A stretch of DNA of 64,000 bases from Haloarcula marina (GTDB lineage: Archaea; Halobacteriota; Halobacteria; Halobacteriales; Haloarculaceae): positions 744,001-808,000 of the forward strand of contig NZ_CP100404.1 in NCBI RefSeq assembly GCF_024218775.1, in the 5' to 3' direction. Numbering within the stretch: position 1 is the stretch's first letter; the number at the start of each line of letters is the position of its first letter. Shown piece by piece: positions 50,184 to 59,194 of the stretch. A model generated the notes under the pieces. That model had not been told where the DNA came from, did not search any database, and was given only the letters and a program-made list of their open reading frames with translations. Both the position numbers and the translations under genes were made by a program.

Positions 50184-50999
50184 ATGCGACCGGACTTAGA
50201 CCCCGAACAACTCGACCGCTACTCCCGGCACATCATCATGGACGATGTGGGACCGGCGGGACAGGCGGCCCTGCTCGATTCGTCGGTGCTCGTCGTCGGC
50301 GCGGGCGGTCTGGGGTCGCCGGTCCTCCAGTATCTCGCGGCCGCCGGAATCGGGACGCTGGGTATCGTCGACGACGACGTGGTCGAGCGGTCGAACCTCC
50401 AGCGACAGGTGATTCACGCCGACGCCGACGTTGGACGGCCGAAAGTCGAGAGCGCCCGCGAGTTCGTCACCGACCTGAACCCCGATGTGACCGTCGAGAC
50501 GCACGAACTGCGCCTCGCGAGCGACAACGCCGCCGGACTCGTCGCGGAGTACGACGTTGTCGTCGACGCCTCCGACAACTTCGCGACCCGATTTCTGGTC
50601 AACGACGCCTGCACGCTCTCCGGGACGCCCTTCTCGCACGGCGCGGTGTTCCGGTTCGAGGGACAGGTGACGACGTTCACCGGCGACGGGCCGTGCTACC
50701 GCTGCCTGTTCCCCGAAGCGCCGCCGGAGGGGACGGTCCCGGACTGCTCGACGGCGGGCGTCCTCGGCGTCCTCCCCGGCACCGTCGGATGCATGCAGGC
50801 CACCGAAGTCGTCAAACTCGTGATGGGCTACGGCGAGACGCTGGACGGCCGCTTACTGGCCTACGACGCCAGCGCGATGACCGTCGACGAGGTACCCGTC
50901 GCCCCCAATCCCGACTGCCCAGTCTGTGGTGACGACCCGGCAATCGACGGGGTCGCGGACGCCGCCTACGAGGGGCGCTGTTCGCTGGCCGACGACTGA
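50184..50999 (+). CDS. ubaA: E1-like SAMP-activating enzyme UbaA (MoeB/ThiF family)
   Basis: 271 residues. Adenylation domain glycine motif VVGAGGLGSP (38-47), the RSNLQRQ loop (69-75), zinc cysteines C171-x2-C174 and the CPVCG pair, and the conserved cysteine C188 in VPDCSTAG, the same number reported for the active Cys of the Haloferax enzyme. It adenylates the C-terminal Gly of SAMPs for protein conjugation, molybdopterin synthesis and tRNA thiolation. The MoaD/SAMP at 26936-27211 is a likely client. Confidence 0.93.
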   Translation: MRPDLDPEQLDRYSRHIIMDDVGPAGQAALLDSSVLVVGAGGLGSPVLQYLAAAGIGTLGIVDDDVVERSNLQRQVIHADADVGRPKVESAREFVTDLNPDVTVETHELRLASDNAAGLVAEYDVVVDASDNFATRFLVNDACTLSGTPFSHGAVFRFEGQVTTFTGDGPCYRCLFPEAPPEGTVPDCSTAGVLGVLPGTVGCMQATEVVKLVMGYGETLDGRLLAYDASAMTVDEVPVAPNPDCPVCGDDPAIDGVADAAYEGRCSLADD

Positions 51000-51002
51000 G
51001 TG

Positions 51003-51914
51003 TCAGGCCCGTAGTGTGGAGAAGGCCTGCACCGCGTCCCGCGGCGGCGCGTCGAACAACTCGGGGTGGACCAAAGCCGCCAGAAACTCCAGCGTATCCA
51101 CCAATCGCGGCCCCGAGCGGTTGACGTAGTGGTGGCCGTCCATCACGAAGGCACGTCCGTCTCGGACCGCCGAGAGGTCGTCGAATCCCGGGCGTTCGGT
51201 CAGGTCGTCGAGGTTCTCGCGGGTCTGTGCGATGTCGAAGCCACAGGGCGCGGCCACGAGTACGTCGGGGTCGTACTCGCGCACTTCGTCCCACTCGCGC
51301 GGGCGGGAGTGTGCGCCCCGTTCGGCCATGCCGTACGCGCCGCCCGCCATCTCGACCATCTCGGGTATCCAGTGGCCCGCGACCATCACCGGGTCCAGCC
51401 AATCGAGGACGGCGACGGTCGGCGTCGCCTCGGCCCGTGCGGCCGTCGTCTCGACGGCGGCCACTCGTTCGCGGAGGGTCGCGACGAGGTCGGTCGCTTC
51501 CTCGTCGCGGTCGATTGCCGCGCCGACGCGGTGGATAGACTCGAACAGGTCCTCGAGGCTGTGGACGTCGAGCGTCAGCACCTCCGCGTCGAGGCCGAGG
51601 TCCGCGACTGCCTCGGCCACTTGGACGTGGTCGACGGCGCACACGTCACAGACGCCCTGTGTGATGACTACGTCCGGGTCGAGGGTCGCCAGCGCCTCCC
51701 GGTCGATTGCGTAGACGCCGTCGCCGCTCTCGGCCTCCGCGACCTGTTCGTTTATCTCACCGCTCGACGCTTCCGGGTCGACGCGCGAGCGGTTGACCGA
51801 CGGTTGCTCGCGGGCCGCCGGGGGATAGTCGCATTCGTGGGAGACGCCGACGGGTTCCATCCCGAGGGCGTAGACGATTTCCGTGGCCGAGGGGAGCAGG
51901 GTGACGACGCGCAT
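51003..51914 (-). CDS. Cobalamin-binding protein, BtuF-like, without signal peptide
   Basis: 303 residues starting MRVVTLLPSATEIVYALG. Type 3 substrate-binding fold: 'CDYPPAAREQPSV', 'VITQGVCDVCAVDHVQV', and the long central helix. The absence of a signal or lipobox means it is likely cytoplasmic, unlike transport BtuF. Haloarchaeal genomes commonly carry such a protein; role uncertain (corrinoid binding inferred). It converges on ubaA with 3 bp between stops. Confidence 0.82.
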   Translation of the reverse strand: MRVVTLLPSATEIVYALGMEPVGVSHECDYPPAAREQPSVNRSRVDPEASSGEINEQVAEAESGDGVYAIDREALATLDPDVVITQGVCDVCAVDHVQVAEAVADLGLDAEVLTLDVHSLEDLFESIHRVGAAIDRDEEATDLVATLRERVAAVETTAARAEATPTVAVLDWLDPVMVAGHWIPEMVEMAGGAYGMAERGAHSRPREWDEVREYDPDVLVAAPCGFDIAQTRENLDDLTERPGFDDLSAVRDGRAFVMDGHHYVNRSGPRLVDTLEFLAALVHPELFDAPPRDAVQAFSTLRA

Positions 51915-52004
51915 ACCCGTGGTTCGGCGTGCCCGCTGAAAAAGTTCGCTCCCGCGCTCTCGTCCTTCGTTACGCTTACCGTCGGGGGCCGCCCACTCGC
52001 ACGT

Positions 52005-52484
52005 ATGAACGTCAAATCGCGGCATCACCTCCGGTCGGACGAGGTCGACGCCATCGCGACGGCCCTGACCGACAACCTCGGCGTCGAACTGGACGCCGAC
52101 AGTTTCGAGAAGGTCGAGTTCGACGACAGCGACTGGAACGTGGTCCTCGTCGACGGGGAACCGCTCGTCCTCTACGTCGACGACGACCCCTTCCTCACCG
52201 TCCGGGGGGCCAACGAGTATCCTCCGGAGAAACACGTCGTCACGGTCGACACCGGCGCTATCTCGTTCGTCTCGGACGGCGCGGACATCATGCGGCCGGG
52301 CATCACCGAGGCCGACGACGACATCGCCGAGGGTGACCTCGTCGCCATCAACGAGGAGTCCCACGGGAAGTTCCTCGCCATCGGCCGCGCGATGGCCGAC
52401 GGCGACGACATGGTCGGGGACTCGGGGAAAGTTGTCGGGTCCATCCACCACGTCGGCGACGACCTGTTCGAGTTCTCGGTGTAG
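52005..52484 (+). CDS. PUA-domain RNA-binding protein
   Basis: 159 residues starting MNVKSRHHLRSDEVD at 52005. N-terminal pre-PUA segment, then a C-terminal PUA domain ('HVVTVDTGAISFVSDGADIMRPGITEADDDIAEGDLVAI' and 'GKFLAIGRA') as in the MCT-1/Tma20-like group and archaeosine/pseudouridine enzymes. No catalytic domain is attached, so a stand-alone RNA- or ribosome-binding protein is most likely. An element CGCTTACC lies 27 nt before the start. 136 bp separate it from sepF. Confidence 0.88.
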   Translation: MNVKSRHHLRSDEVDAIATALTDNLGVELDADSFEKVEFDDSDWNVVLVDGEPLVLYVDDDPFLTVRGANEYPPEKHVVTVDTGAISFVSDGADIMRPGITEADDDIAEGDLVAINEESHGKFLAIGRAMADGDDMVGDSGKVVGSIHHVGDDLFEFSV

Positions 52485-52583
52485 TCCGCGGCCGTTTCTG
52501 TGCTCCACGCGCCGACGAGTCGGCCGTCGCCAGCGCGGTGACGACCGACAGTGCACGCCGCGTGGCCTCGAAACTGCGTCTGA

Positions 52584-52598
52584 CGAAAAGTTGAAACC
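52584..52598 (+). promoter_or_regulatory. sepF promoter (CGAAAA TFB element plus GTTGAAACC)
   Basis: A BRE-like CGAAAA (52584-52589) directly precedes GTTGAAACC (52590-52598), centred 27 nt before the ATG at 52621. This is one of the clearest BRE/TATA pairs in the window. Confidence 0.55.
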
Positions 52599-52620
52599 GG
52601 TAGCGAACACCGTAGGGGAT

Positions 52621-52974
52621 ATGGGACTCATGAGCAAGATTCTCGGTGAGTCGGGGACCTCCCGCAAGACCGACGACTACGTCGAACTCAACGCCGACGA
52701 CTTCGAGGCCGCCGCCACCGAGACGGAGCGCCAGGTCCGAATCGCCCAGATAAGCGGCAAGCAAGACGTTATCGAAATCAAGGACGCCGTCTACGACGGC
52801 GACATCGTCATCGCCGACATCACGCGCCACTCCACGCAGGACCGGACGATGGAACACATCAGCGACGAACTCAAACAGGTCGCCAACGAAGTCGGCGGCG
52901 ACATCGTCCAGAAAGACGACGACCAACTCATCATCACGCCCGCGGGCGTCGGCATCGCTCGCGAACGGCTCTGA
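52621..52974 (+). CDS. sepF: Archaeal SepF, FtsZ membrane anchor
   Basis: 117 residues. The N-terminal MGLMSKILG is the amphipathic membrane-binding helix, followed by an acidic linker 'TSRKTDDYVELNADDFE' and the SepF core domain ('VRIAQISGKQDVIEIKDAVYDGDIVIADI', 'GGDIVQKDDDQLIITPAGVGIARERL'). In archaea with FtsZ, SepF links the FtsZ ring to the membrane at division. Length normal. The second Met (52630) is a possible alternative start but would shorten the helix. Confidence 0.93.
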   Translation: MGLMSKILGESGTSRKTDDYVELNADDFEAAATETERQVRIAQISGKQDVIEIKDAVYDGDIVIADITRHSTQDRTMEHISDELKQVANEVGGDIVQKDDDQLIITPAGVGIARERL

Positions 52975-53082
52975 CGATAGCCCGCTGTCGCTCCGACTCA
53001 CGCTCACTCTCGCGCGCTGTGCCGAGCGGCCCGAGCCGCCGCGTTCAACGTCCTTTTCGGTGTCGACCGGGTACGGTGAGTA

Positions 53083-54027
53083 ATGACAGCCCCGGCGATA
53101 CGCGCCCGAGACGTACGGAAAAGCTACGGTGACGTGCAGGCGCTCGGCGGTCTGAATCTGACCGTCGAGCGCGGCGAGTTCTTCGGTCTGCTCGGCCCGA
53201 ACGGCGCGGGCAAGACGACGTTCATCAACACGCTGGTCGGCCTGGTTCACAAGGACAGCGGCACGGCCGAGGTGTTCGGCTACGACGTGGAAGACGACTA
53301 CCGCGAGGCCCGGGACCGCATCGGACTGGCTCCACAGGAGTTCAACGTCGACCGCTTCTTCCCTATCATCGAAGTCTTAGAGCACAAGGCGGGCTACCAC
53401 GGCATCGGCAGCAAAGAGGCCCGTCGCCGCGCCGAGGAGGCGCTCAAGACGGTGGGAATCTGGGACAAGCGCGACACCCGATTCGACTGGCTCTCCGGCG
53501 GGATGAAGCGCCGCTTCGTCCTCGCGCGCGCCCTCGTCTCGAATCCGGACCTGCTGATTCTGGACGAACCCACCGCGGGCGTCGACGTGCAGTTACGCCA
53601 CGACCTCTGGGACATCATCAACCGGATGAACGACGCCGGGACGACCATCGTCCTGACGACCCATTACATCGAGGAGGCCGAACGCCTCTGTGACCGCGTC
53701 GCCATCATGGACTCCGGGCAAAAGGTCGAAGAGGCCGCCCCCGGCGAGCTGATGGACCGCGGCACCGACACCATCGACATCGGTCTAGCCGACCCACCCC
53801 GGACCGCACCCCGACTCGACGTGGAGGGCGTCACCGACGTGTCGGTCACCGACGACGGCCTCTCGGTCACCGCCGCGGGCGGGAGTCAGACCGCGCCGGA
53901 ACTTCTGCGTACACTCGAACGCGCGGGCCACCACGTCACTTCGCTGGACATCCGCCGGGCCTCGCTCGAAGAGGTGTTCGTCGACATGACTCGCGACGAC
54001 CGCGAGTACGCGGAGGTGTCCGCATGA
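53083..54027 (+). CDS. ABC transporter ATP-binding protein (DrrA/ABC-2 type)
   Basis: 314 residues. Walker A GPNGAGKTT, signature LSGGMKRRFVLARAL, Walker B LILDEPTAGVD, and an acidic C-terminal extension 'LEEVFVDMTRDDREYAEVSA' typical of DrrA-like exporter ATPases. It pairs with the permease whose start overlaps its stop by 4 bp. Substrate unknown. An element TCCTTTTCGG lies 27 nt upstream of the ATG. Confidence 0.9.
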   Translation: MTAPAIRARDVRKSYGDVQALGGLNLTVERGEFFGLLGPNGAGKTTFINTLVGLVHKDSGTAEVFGYDVEDDYREARDRIGLAPQEFNVDRFFPIIEVLEHKAGYHGIGSKEARRRAEEALKTVGIWDKRDTRFDWLSGGMKRRFVLARALVSNPDLLILDEPTAGVDVQLRHDLWDIINRMNDAGTTIVLTTHYIEEAERLCDRVAIMDSGQKVEEAAPGELMDRGTDTIDIGLADPPRTAPRLDVEGVTDVSVTDDGLSVTAAGGSQTAPELLRTLERAGHHVTSLDIRRASLEEVFVDMTRDDREYAEVSA

Positions 54028-54884
54028 GCCTCGACGCCGACGACGGGAACGTCGCGCCGGGACCGGACTCGCCGGACGAACGGACCGCACCGACCGGTAT
54101 CGGCGCGCGCCTCGTCGGCCTCTGGACACTGCTCCACCGGGAGATTCTCCGGTACGTCCGCCGACCGCGAAACACGTTCCTGCCGCCGATGATTACGAAC
54201 GTGCTCTACTTCACCGTCTTCGGCGTCGTCCTCGGCGAGCGAATCAGCGGGGGCGACCCCGACGCGTTCGGCGGCGCGGGGTACATCCTGTTCATCCTGC
54301 CCGGCCTCGTCGTCCTCGGGATGATATCTAACGCCTTCGAGAACGCCTCGTTCTCCATCTTCCACGGCCGCTGGAACGAGTACATCCACGAGGTACTGAC
54401 CTCGCCGCTGTCCCACACCGAGATGGTGCTGGCCTACGTCGCCGCCTCGTCGCTCCGGGGTATCGTCGTCGGGGCCATCATCTGGGGCGTCGGACTCGTC
54501 TTCACCCCGGTCACCGTCTCGAACCCGTTCTATCTGGTGGCCTTCATGCTCGTCATCCCGACGCTGTTCGCCGCGTTCGGCGTCATCGGCGGCCTCTGGG
54601 CGAGCGACTTCGACTACCTCACGGTGCTGAACCAGTTCATCATCCGACCGCTGGTGTTCTTCGGCGCGGTGTTCTACCCGCTGTCGGCGCTGGAGGGCAT
54701 CTGGCGGCAGGTCACCCTGCTGAATCCGATGGTGTACATGGTCAACGGCGTCCGCTACGGCGTCATCCCGCAGGCGACGGACCTCTCGCCGAACCTCTCA
54801 CTGCTCGTCCTCACCGGCCTCACTATCGTCGTCGTCGCTGTCGATATCGAACTCGTGCGGCGCGGCTACGGACTCGTCGACTGA
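54024..54884 (+). CDS. ABC-2 type transporter permease
   Basis: 286 residues. Six hydrophobic helices after a short acidic N-terminus; 'HREILRYVRRPRNTFLPPMITNVLYFTVFGVVLG' and the 'FEN...SFSIFHGRWNEYIHEVLTSPLSHTEMVL' segment are typical of ABC-2 exporters (DrrB/NodJ-like). It forms an exporter with the preceding ATPase. The 217 bp that follow contain no gene. Confidence 0.9.
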   Translation: MSLDADDGNVAPGPDSPDERTAPTGIGARLVGLWTLLHREILRYVRRPRNTFLPPMITNVLYFTVFGVVLGERISGGDPDAFGGAGYILFILPGLVVLGMISNAFENASFSIFHGRWNEYIHEVLTSPLSHTEMVLAYVAASSLRGIVVGAIIWGVGLVFTPVTVSNPFYLVAFMLVIPTLFAAFGVIGGLWASDFDYLTVLNQFIIRPLVFFGAVFYPLSALEGIWRQVTLLNPMVYMVNGVRYGVIPQATDLSPNLSLLVLTGLTIVVVAVDIELVRRGYGLVD

Positions 54885-55101
54885 CAGAAGCGGGCGGACG
54901 TGCCCGGTGTCGGATTAGGGCCGCCTCCGACGGGGCGGACAAACTATGACAGGGGTGCCCGGTGGACGCCACAGGGCGACACGGGAGTCCGTGACCCGAA
55001 TACTTCTGTTCGCCTTCGGGCGGGGCGTATGTGAACGTATGACACGAGGGTACTTAGACGTGACGGCAGAATCACACCATCCGGGAAAAAGCGCGCCGCG
55101 G

Positions 55102-55494
55102 TTAGACGTTGTCTGGCGCGTCGGCGTCGTCCTCGACGTCGCGTTTCAGCGACTCACGTCGGGCTTTCGCGTCCCGACCGGTCGCCGATTCGAGGAAGTC
55201 GTTCTTTACGGAGACGGCGTCTTCGGCGGCGTCGACGTGTCCTTCGGCGATGACCTCTTCGGCGGGTTTCTCGTCGATGTGGAGCGCGAGCTTGTCCTTC
55301 TTGCTCCCGTACCCGACGGTTCCGGCGACGACTCGTTCGAACACCGGGTTGTCCGGTTCGTCGACGACGAGCAGGTCGCTTCCGTTGTGTTCCTCCGTGC
55401 CAGTCACCGGACCGAAGTGTTCCTCGACGAACGCTTCCATGTCGGGGACGCGGTCTTCGAGATGCTCGCCCCGTCGCATCTTGTACTCTCGCAT
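55102..55494 (-). CDS. DUF5611-family conserved protein
   Basis: 130 residues starting MREYKMRRGEHLEDRVP at 55494. A conserved archaeal core 'FGPVTGTEEHNGSDLLVV', 'VAGTVGYGSKKDKLALHIDEKPAE' suggests a small alpha/beta domain; the C-terminal tail is acidic and helical. The family (DUF5611, from memory) has no known function. It follows a zinc-ribbon gene in the same direction (38 bp apart). Confidence 0.75.
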   Translation of the reverse strand: MREYKMRRGEHLEDRVPDMEAFVEEHFGPVTGTEEHNGSDLLVVDEPDNPVFERVVAGTVGYGSKKDKLALHIDEKPAEEVIAEGHVDAAEDAVSVKNDFLESATGRDAKARRESLKRDVEDDADAPDNV

Positions 55495-55532
55495 GCCCGA
55501 CGTTTTGCGAGGGCAGGTCTTACCCTTTGCGT

Positions 55533-56372
55533 TCACTCGGTGTTCGTGACCAACGACCCCTTGTGACACTCGGGACAGAAGTCGCCCGCGCGCAGCGAAC
55601 TCGCCTCGATGTCGGTCGTGAACTCACACTCCGGACAGTAGAACTGGTCGTCCGGCACCGTCACGGCCGCGCTCTCGCCTGATTCGGCTTCTGCCGCCGC
55701 GTCGCCGTCGCCGCCCAACACCGTCTCGGGCCGCCAGTCGTCCTCGTCGCCCGCCGGTTCTTCGGGCCACGCGCCGGGTTCCCGGTCGTCGTCGACCAGA
55801 CCGGCGTCCTCCTCACCGTCGATAATTAGAGCGTCGTCCTCCTCGGGGTCGTCCGCCGCCGCCGCGCCTTCTTCCTCTGCGTCCGGGACGTCGACGTGCG
55901 TCGTCGGATTATCGAGTTCGCTGTCGGTGACCGCTTCCTCGTCGTCTTCGTCGCTGTCGTCCAGTATCTCCGCGTCGTCGTCGTCCGGGTCGACCATTTC
56001 GGCGGACGTCTCGACGCCGGATTCGGCCGTGTCTCCCGCCGTCGAGGCGTCGCCGTCAGCCTCCTCGTCGTCCGTCTCGTCGACGGGGTCCGTCCCCTCG
56101 TCGGGGTCCTCCGTCGCCGCCGCTTCGTCGTCGTTCTCGTCGTCCGAGGGTGGACCGTCGGCTTCGTCGTCGAGCATATCGCCCGCGATGTCCGACGGCG
56201 TCTCGATGGACGTTACTTCCTTGTTCTCGGAGACGACGCGCGTCTGTCCACACCGTTCGCAGGTCTCCAGTTCCTGGATGGTGATGACGACTTCGCTCCC
56301 CTGTTCTTCGCGCTCGCGCTCGACGGTGGTCTCACCGTACGTATGCCCGAGGACAGAACACTTGAGACCCAT
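55533..56372 (-). CDS. Acidic zinc-ribbon protein, haloarchaeal conserved
   Basis: 279 residues, MGLKCSVLGHTYGETT. N-terminal zinc-binding part with 'ETCERCGQTRVV' and strands, a very acidic low-complexity middle (about 65-225, dominated by Asp and Glu), and a C-terminal ribbon 'YCPECEFTTDIEASSLRAGDFCPECHKG' with two CPEC knuckles. No catalytic motif. It may be a nucleic-acid- or protein-interaction factor; function unknown. Confidence 0.78.
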   Translation of the reverse strand: MGLKCSVLGHTYGETTVEREREEQGSEVVITIQELETCERCGQTRVVSENKEVTSIETPSDIAGDMLDDEADGPPSDDENDDEAAATEDPDEGTDPVDETDDEEADGDASTAGDTAESGVETSAEMVDPDDDDAEILDDSDEDDEEAVTDSELDNPTTHVDVPDAEEEGAAAADDPEEDDALIIDGEEDAGLVDDDREPGAWPEEPAGDEDDWRPETVLGGDGDAAAEAESGESAAVTVPDDQFYCPECEFTTDIEASSLRAGDFCPECHKGSLVTNTE

Positions 56373-56497
56373 TGTCAGTTCTTCCCGCCCTGTCCTACTT
56401 AAACCCTCCCCGTCGGTGCCCGGCCACGCGACGCCCCCGACGCTCCGCCACTAATTCTTATTCACAATCAATTTGATTTTCTGAATCTGAAAGCGTA

Positions 56498-56506
56498 ATT
56501 TTATAC
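56498..56506 (+). promoter_or_regulatory. Promoter TATA element of exported PKD protein
   Basis: ATTTTATAC is centred 30 nt before the ATG at 56532 within a 100-bp AT-rich stretch, giving a leader of only a few bases. Confidence 0.6.
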
Positions 56507-56531
56507 ACGGGCGAGCACCCACCATCACGCG

Positions 56532-57938
56532 ATGCGTCCCCTCGGGTTGGCCGTCGTCGCAGTGCTCGCCGTCACCGCAGCCACCGGTGGGGTCGCCGCG
56601 TCGGACAACGCAGCCCCGTTGGCAGAGGCTGGCCTCGACCAGACCGTTACACAGGGAACGACGGTGTATCTCGACGCCAACGGTTCGCGCGACCCGGACG
56701 GTGCGATTTCGGCGGTTTCGTGGACCATCCACGAACCGGACGGCGACGCCGTCGCGCCGGACTGCCGGACCTGCCGACAGACCCGATTCCGACCGGACGC
56801 CGTGGGCCGGTACACCGTCTCTCTCAGTGTCACAGACGACGACGGCGCTACCCGCTCAGACTCGATGTACGTCACCGTCGAGGCCACCTCGTCGCTCGCG
56901 GTGGCGCTCTCGACACCCGCCACGACTCGTCGCGGCCGCGCGACGACTCTCTCGGTCGACGCGACGGCCACCGACGCCGACCTCGCGACGCTGGCGTGGG
57001 TGGTCGACGGCGCAGTCGTCAACCAGTCCGCCCTGTCCGGACACCGGGCGACGACGAGTACGACTCACTCGTTCGATTCCGGCGGCCCCCATTCGGTGCA
57101 AGCGGTGGTCTACGACACCCTCGGACGTCGTGGAAACGCCACCCAGACAGTCACCGTCGTGGGCCGAACCAATCGCCCGAGCGGGCGGTCCCAATCGACG
57201 TGCCCCGACGGGTCCCAACCCCACTGGTTCGCCGACGGCAACGGCGGCCACACCCCGCTATGTAGCGATGCCGCGGATATCCAGTATCAGCCCGAACCCG
57301 GCGGTGAAACCGTGATTCTGGACGCCAACGGTCGTGAGGGGGTGCAGCTATACGTCGACGGGCAACTGCGGTCGAGTGATGCGCTGAATATCGACCTCGA
57401 CACCCATCGTACCAGTGGTGGTGCGATTAGTCGGGGGAGTGTTGTTGAGGCGATGAGACAGGAATACCGAGAAAAAGAGTCGCAGAGCGAACGGGAAGGA
57501 ACCCAAAGGCAATCTAGTAGTAATAGTCGCTCTGGCTCATCCAGCGGCAACCCGTTTAGCGGAGATGACATAAGTGACTATTACGAGAACCTCGGTTCCG
57601 ACAGCAGTCCAAGTCATAACGGCTGTACACCGACATGCGGCGAACGAAACGGTGGTCGGTCCGATTCACGGGGAGATACTTCCGGTAGCTCTGGTGACTC
57701 CAACAGTCCGAGCGGTGATGACTGTACGCCAACGTGCGGTGACCGGAACAGCGGTGATACTTCCAGCTCAGCTGACCGTGAGTCTGATGCTTCTAATGGC
57801 TTTAACGGTGGTCCAGTTGACGACCATTATCGCAACCTCGGCAGCTCTCATTCGGATGGTTCTGATAGTAGCTCAAGCGATAGCAGCTCCAGTAGCTCTA
57901 ACAGTTGCCCATGGCCTAATCATCCCATTATGTGTTAG
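56532..57938 (+). CDS. Exported PKD-domain protein with Ser- and Cys-rich variable tail
   Basis: 468 residues. Sec-type signal MRPLGLAVVAVLAVTAATGGVAA, then a PKD-like domain ('LDANGSRDPDGAISAVSW', 'YTVSLSVTDDDGATRSDSMYVTV') and a second Ig-like segment (about 115-205). A Cys pair (CPDG...LCSD, about 220-240) precedes a linker. The last 150 residues are Ser/Gly/Asp/Asn-rich and hold two internal repeats (YENLGS/YRNLGS and CTPTCGERN/CTPTCGDRN) and a final CPWPNHPIMC. The 3' third is clearly lower in GC and uses different codons (TCT, AGT, GGT, AAT) from the first two thirds, suggesting a chimeric gene. Surface or secreted protein; partner unknown. Confidence 0.75.
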   Translation: MRPLGLAVVAVLAVTAATGGVAASDNAAPLAEAGLDQTVTQGTTVYLDANGSRDPDGAISAVSWTIHEPDGDAVAPDCRTCRQTRFRPDAVGRYTVSLSVTDDDGATRSDSMYVTVEATSSLAVALSTPATTRRGRATTLSVDATATDADLATLAWVVDGAVVNQSALSGHRATTSTTHSFDSGGPHSVQAVVYDTLGRRGNATQTVTVVGRTNRPSGRSQSTCPDGSQPHWFADGNGGHTPLCSDAADIQYQPEPGGETVILDANGREGVQLYVDGQLRSSDALNIDLDTHRTSGGAISRGSVVEAMRQEYREKESQSEREGTQRQSSSNSRSGSSSGNPFSGDDISDYYENLGSDSSPSHNGCTPTCGERNGGRSDSRGDTSGSSGDSNSPSGDDCTPTCGDRNSGDTSSSADRESDASNGFNGGPVDDHYRNLGSSHSDGSDSSSSDSSSSSSNSCPWPNHPIMC

Positions 57939-58024
57939 TACTCGATTTAGCTCCTCCTCTGAAAATAATGTCAAATCGACGCCCTGGCTGTGGGGGTATA
58001 TTTCAGACTATGACCTATGAAAAA

Positions 58025-58033
58025 GTTTTAAAT
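58025..58033 (+). promoter_or_regulatory. Promoter TATA element of low-GC exported protein
   Basis: GTTTTAAAT is centred 29 nt before the ATG at 58058, predicting a leaderless mRNA separate from the PKD gene (119-bp gap). Confidence 0.6.
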
Positions 58034-58057
58034 GCGGGAGAAAACGAGTGATATATA

Positions 58058-59125
58058 ATGGATCTCCGTTTTCTCCCAAACCTTGGAATAGGGCTCTCAG
58101 CAGTTCTACTCACTATTCTTCTTGTGACTGCAGGGTACTACGGTTTCATGGCCGAAGAAAGCGACCCCAGTGCTAGTGGAGACATAGGCATACCTGCCTC
58201 CGAACCGACTCTAACGTCGACTGCGACGGCCACACCGACTCCAACTAACGCAGGGGAGGGGACGGATTTACGGAATATCAGTCTCGAGCAAGACGGCGGA
58301 CAAATTACTCGTGGAGAAATAGACAGGGATGACCCACAGAACGAGAACGGTTATTACGAGCCTGTTCAGTTCGTGGCTGAAGCCAATACGAGCGTCAATA
58401 TCACAATGGGTGCACGAAATGGTGATCCTCAGATCCGCCTACTTGCGCCGAACGGTAGTACCGTTGACGCCGACGATAACGGTGGTTTCGGCAACAGCGC
58501 GGCAATTGAGGAAGCCACGCTTCCCCAAACTGGCAGATACACACTCATCGCGGGGTCCAGCGAACCCAATACAACTTTCGGGTATCTATTGACTGTTGAA
58601 GAGCATACTGAGTCGATTAACGAGAGTAATCCCGCGAACTGGAACAAACGTGCAAAGCTCACCGAGTTCGCCTACGATTTCCGTTCTGCGGCGAACGCCA
58701 CCGACAACCACACGCAAGTCACCAACTATACTGTGTTTCCCAAGGAAAACTACATTTCTCTCACTTACGAGAGAATCCCGGAGAATACGACTGACCTACA
58801 AAATACGCAGGTATCTGTACTGATAACCTACGCAAACCTCGGAACTGCATACCGAGAATCTTCCGGTCCATTCAACGAGTCGTTCATTCCCGACCGAATT
58901 TTCCTCAGGGCAGAGACGACCGACGGCCAACTATACCGGACAGCGTACCTAACCGACGAGTGGGCAAAAGAACACGAACGAACAGACGATTTCGAGACTT
59001 ACTGGTACAAGTTCCTCTACGCGACGCGATGGGGCCCTGCCCACGAGAGCTACGTCGAGGGAGCGGACAATTCCACGAGCGTCGGGCTCGCCGTCTACGA
59101 CGAGTACAACAGTTCGGCGAAGTAA
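58058..59125 (+). CDS. Membrane-anchored exported protein with PPC-like domain
   Basis: 355 residues. An N-terminal hydrophobic helix (about 12-31, LSAVLLTILLVTAGYYGFMA) acts as an uncleaved anchor or signal, followed by a Thr/Pro stalk (TLTSTATATPTPT). Residues about 75-175 match the bacterial pre-peptidase C-terminal (PPC) fold: 'ITRGEIDRDDP', 'NTSVNITMGARNGDPQIRLLAPNGSTVDADDNGG', 'LPQTGRYTLIAGS'. The rest is unrecognised. At least 14 N-x-S/T sequons suggest a heavily N-glycosylated surface protein. Lower GC than the chromosome, like the neighbouring gene tail. Confidence 0.72.
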   Translation: MDLRFLPNLGIGLSAVLLTILLVTAGYYGFMAEESDPSASGDIGIPASEPTLTSTATATPTPTNAGEGTDLRNISLEQDGGQITRGEIDRDDPQNENGYYEPVQFVAEANTSVNITMGARNGDPQIRLLAPNGSTVDADDNGGFGNSAAIEEATLPQTGRYTLIAGSSEPNTTFGYLLTVEEHTESINESNPANWNKRAKLTEFAYDFRSAANATDNHTQVTNYTVFPKENYISLTYERIPENTTDLQNTQVSVLITYANLGTAYRESSGPFNESFIPDRIFLRAETTDGQLYRTAYLTDEWAKEHERTDDFETYWYKFLYATRWGPAHESYVEGADNSTSVGLAVYDEYNSSAK

Positions 59126-59194
59126 CCGGTTTCGTTCCCGCTGACCGTCGCACTGAGGGACAAAGCCAAGAGTCGGGCGGGTTTAGAGGAGGGT

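Noticed and set aside
54946-55566. Plus-strand frame of 206 codons after the ABC-2 permease
   Set aside because: Mostly antisense to the DUF5611-like gene and without a convincing start or family.
57574-58020. 148-codon frame overlapping the tail of the PKD gene
   Set aside because: Runs in another frame through the Ser-rich tail; apparent hydrophobic runs come from shifted Ser codons. The in-frame reading has the supported start and signal peptide.
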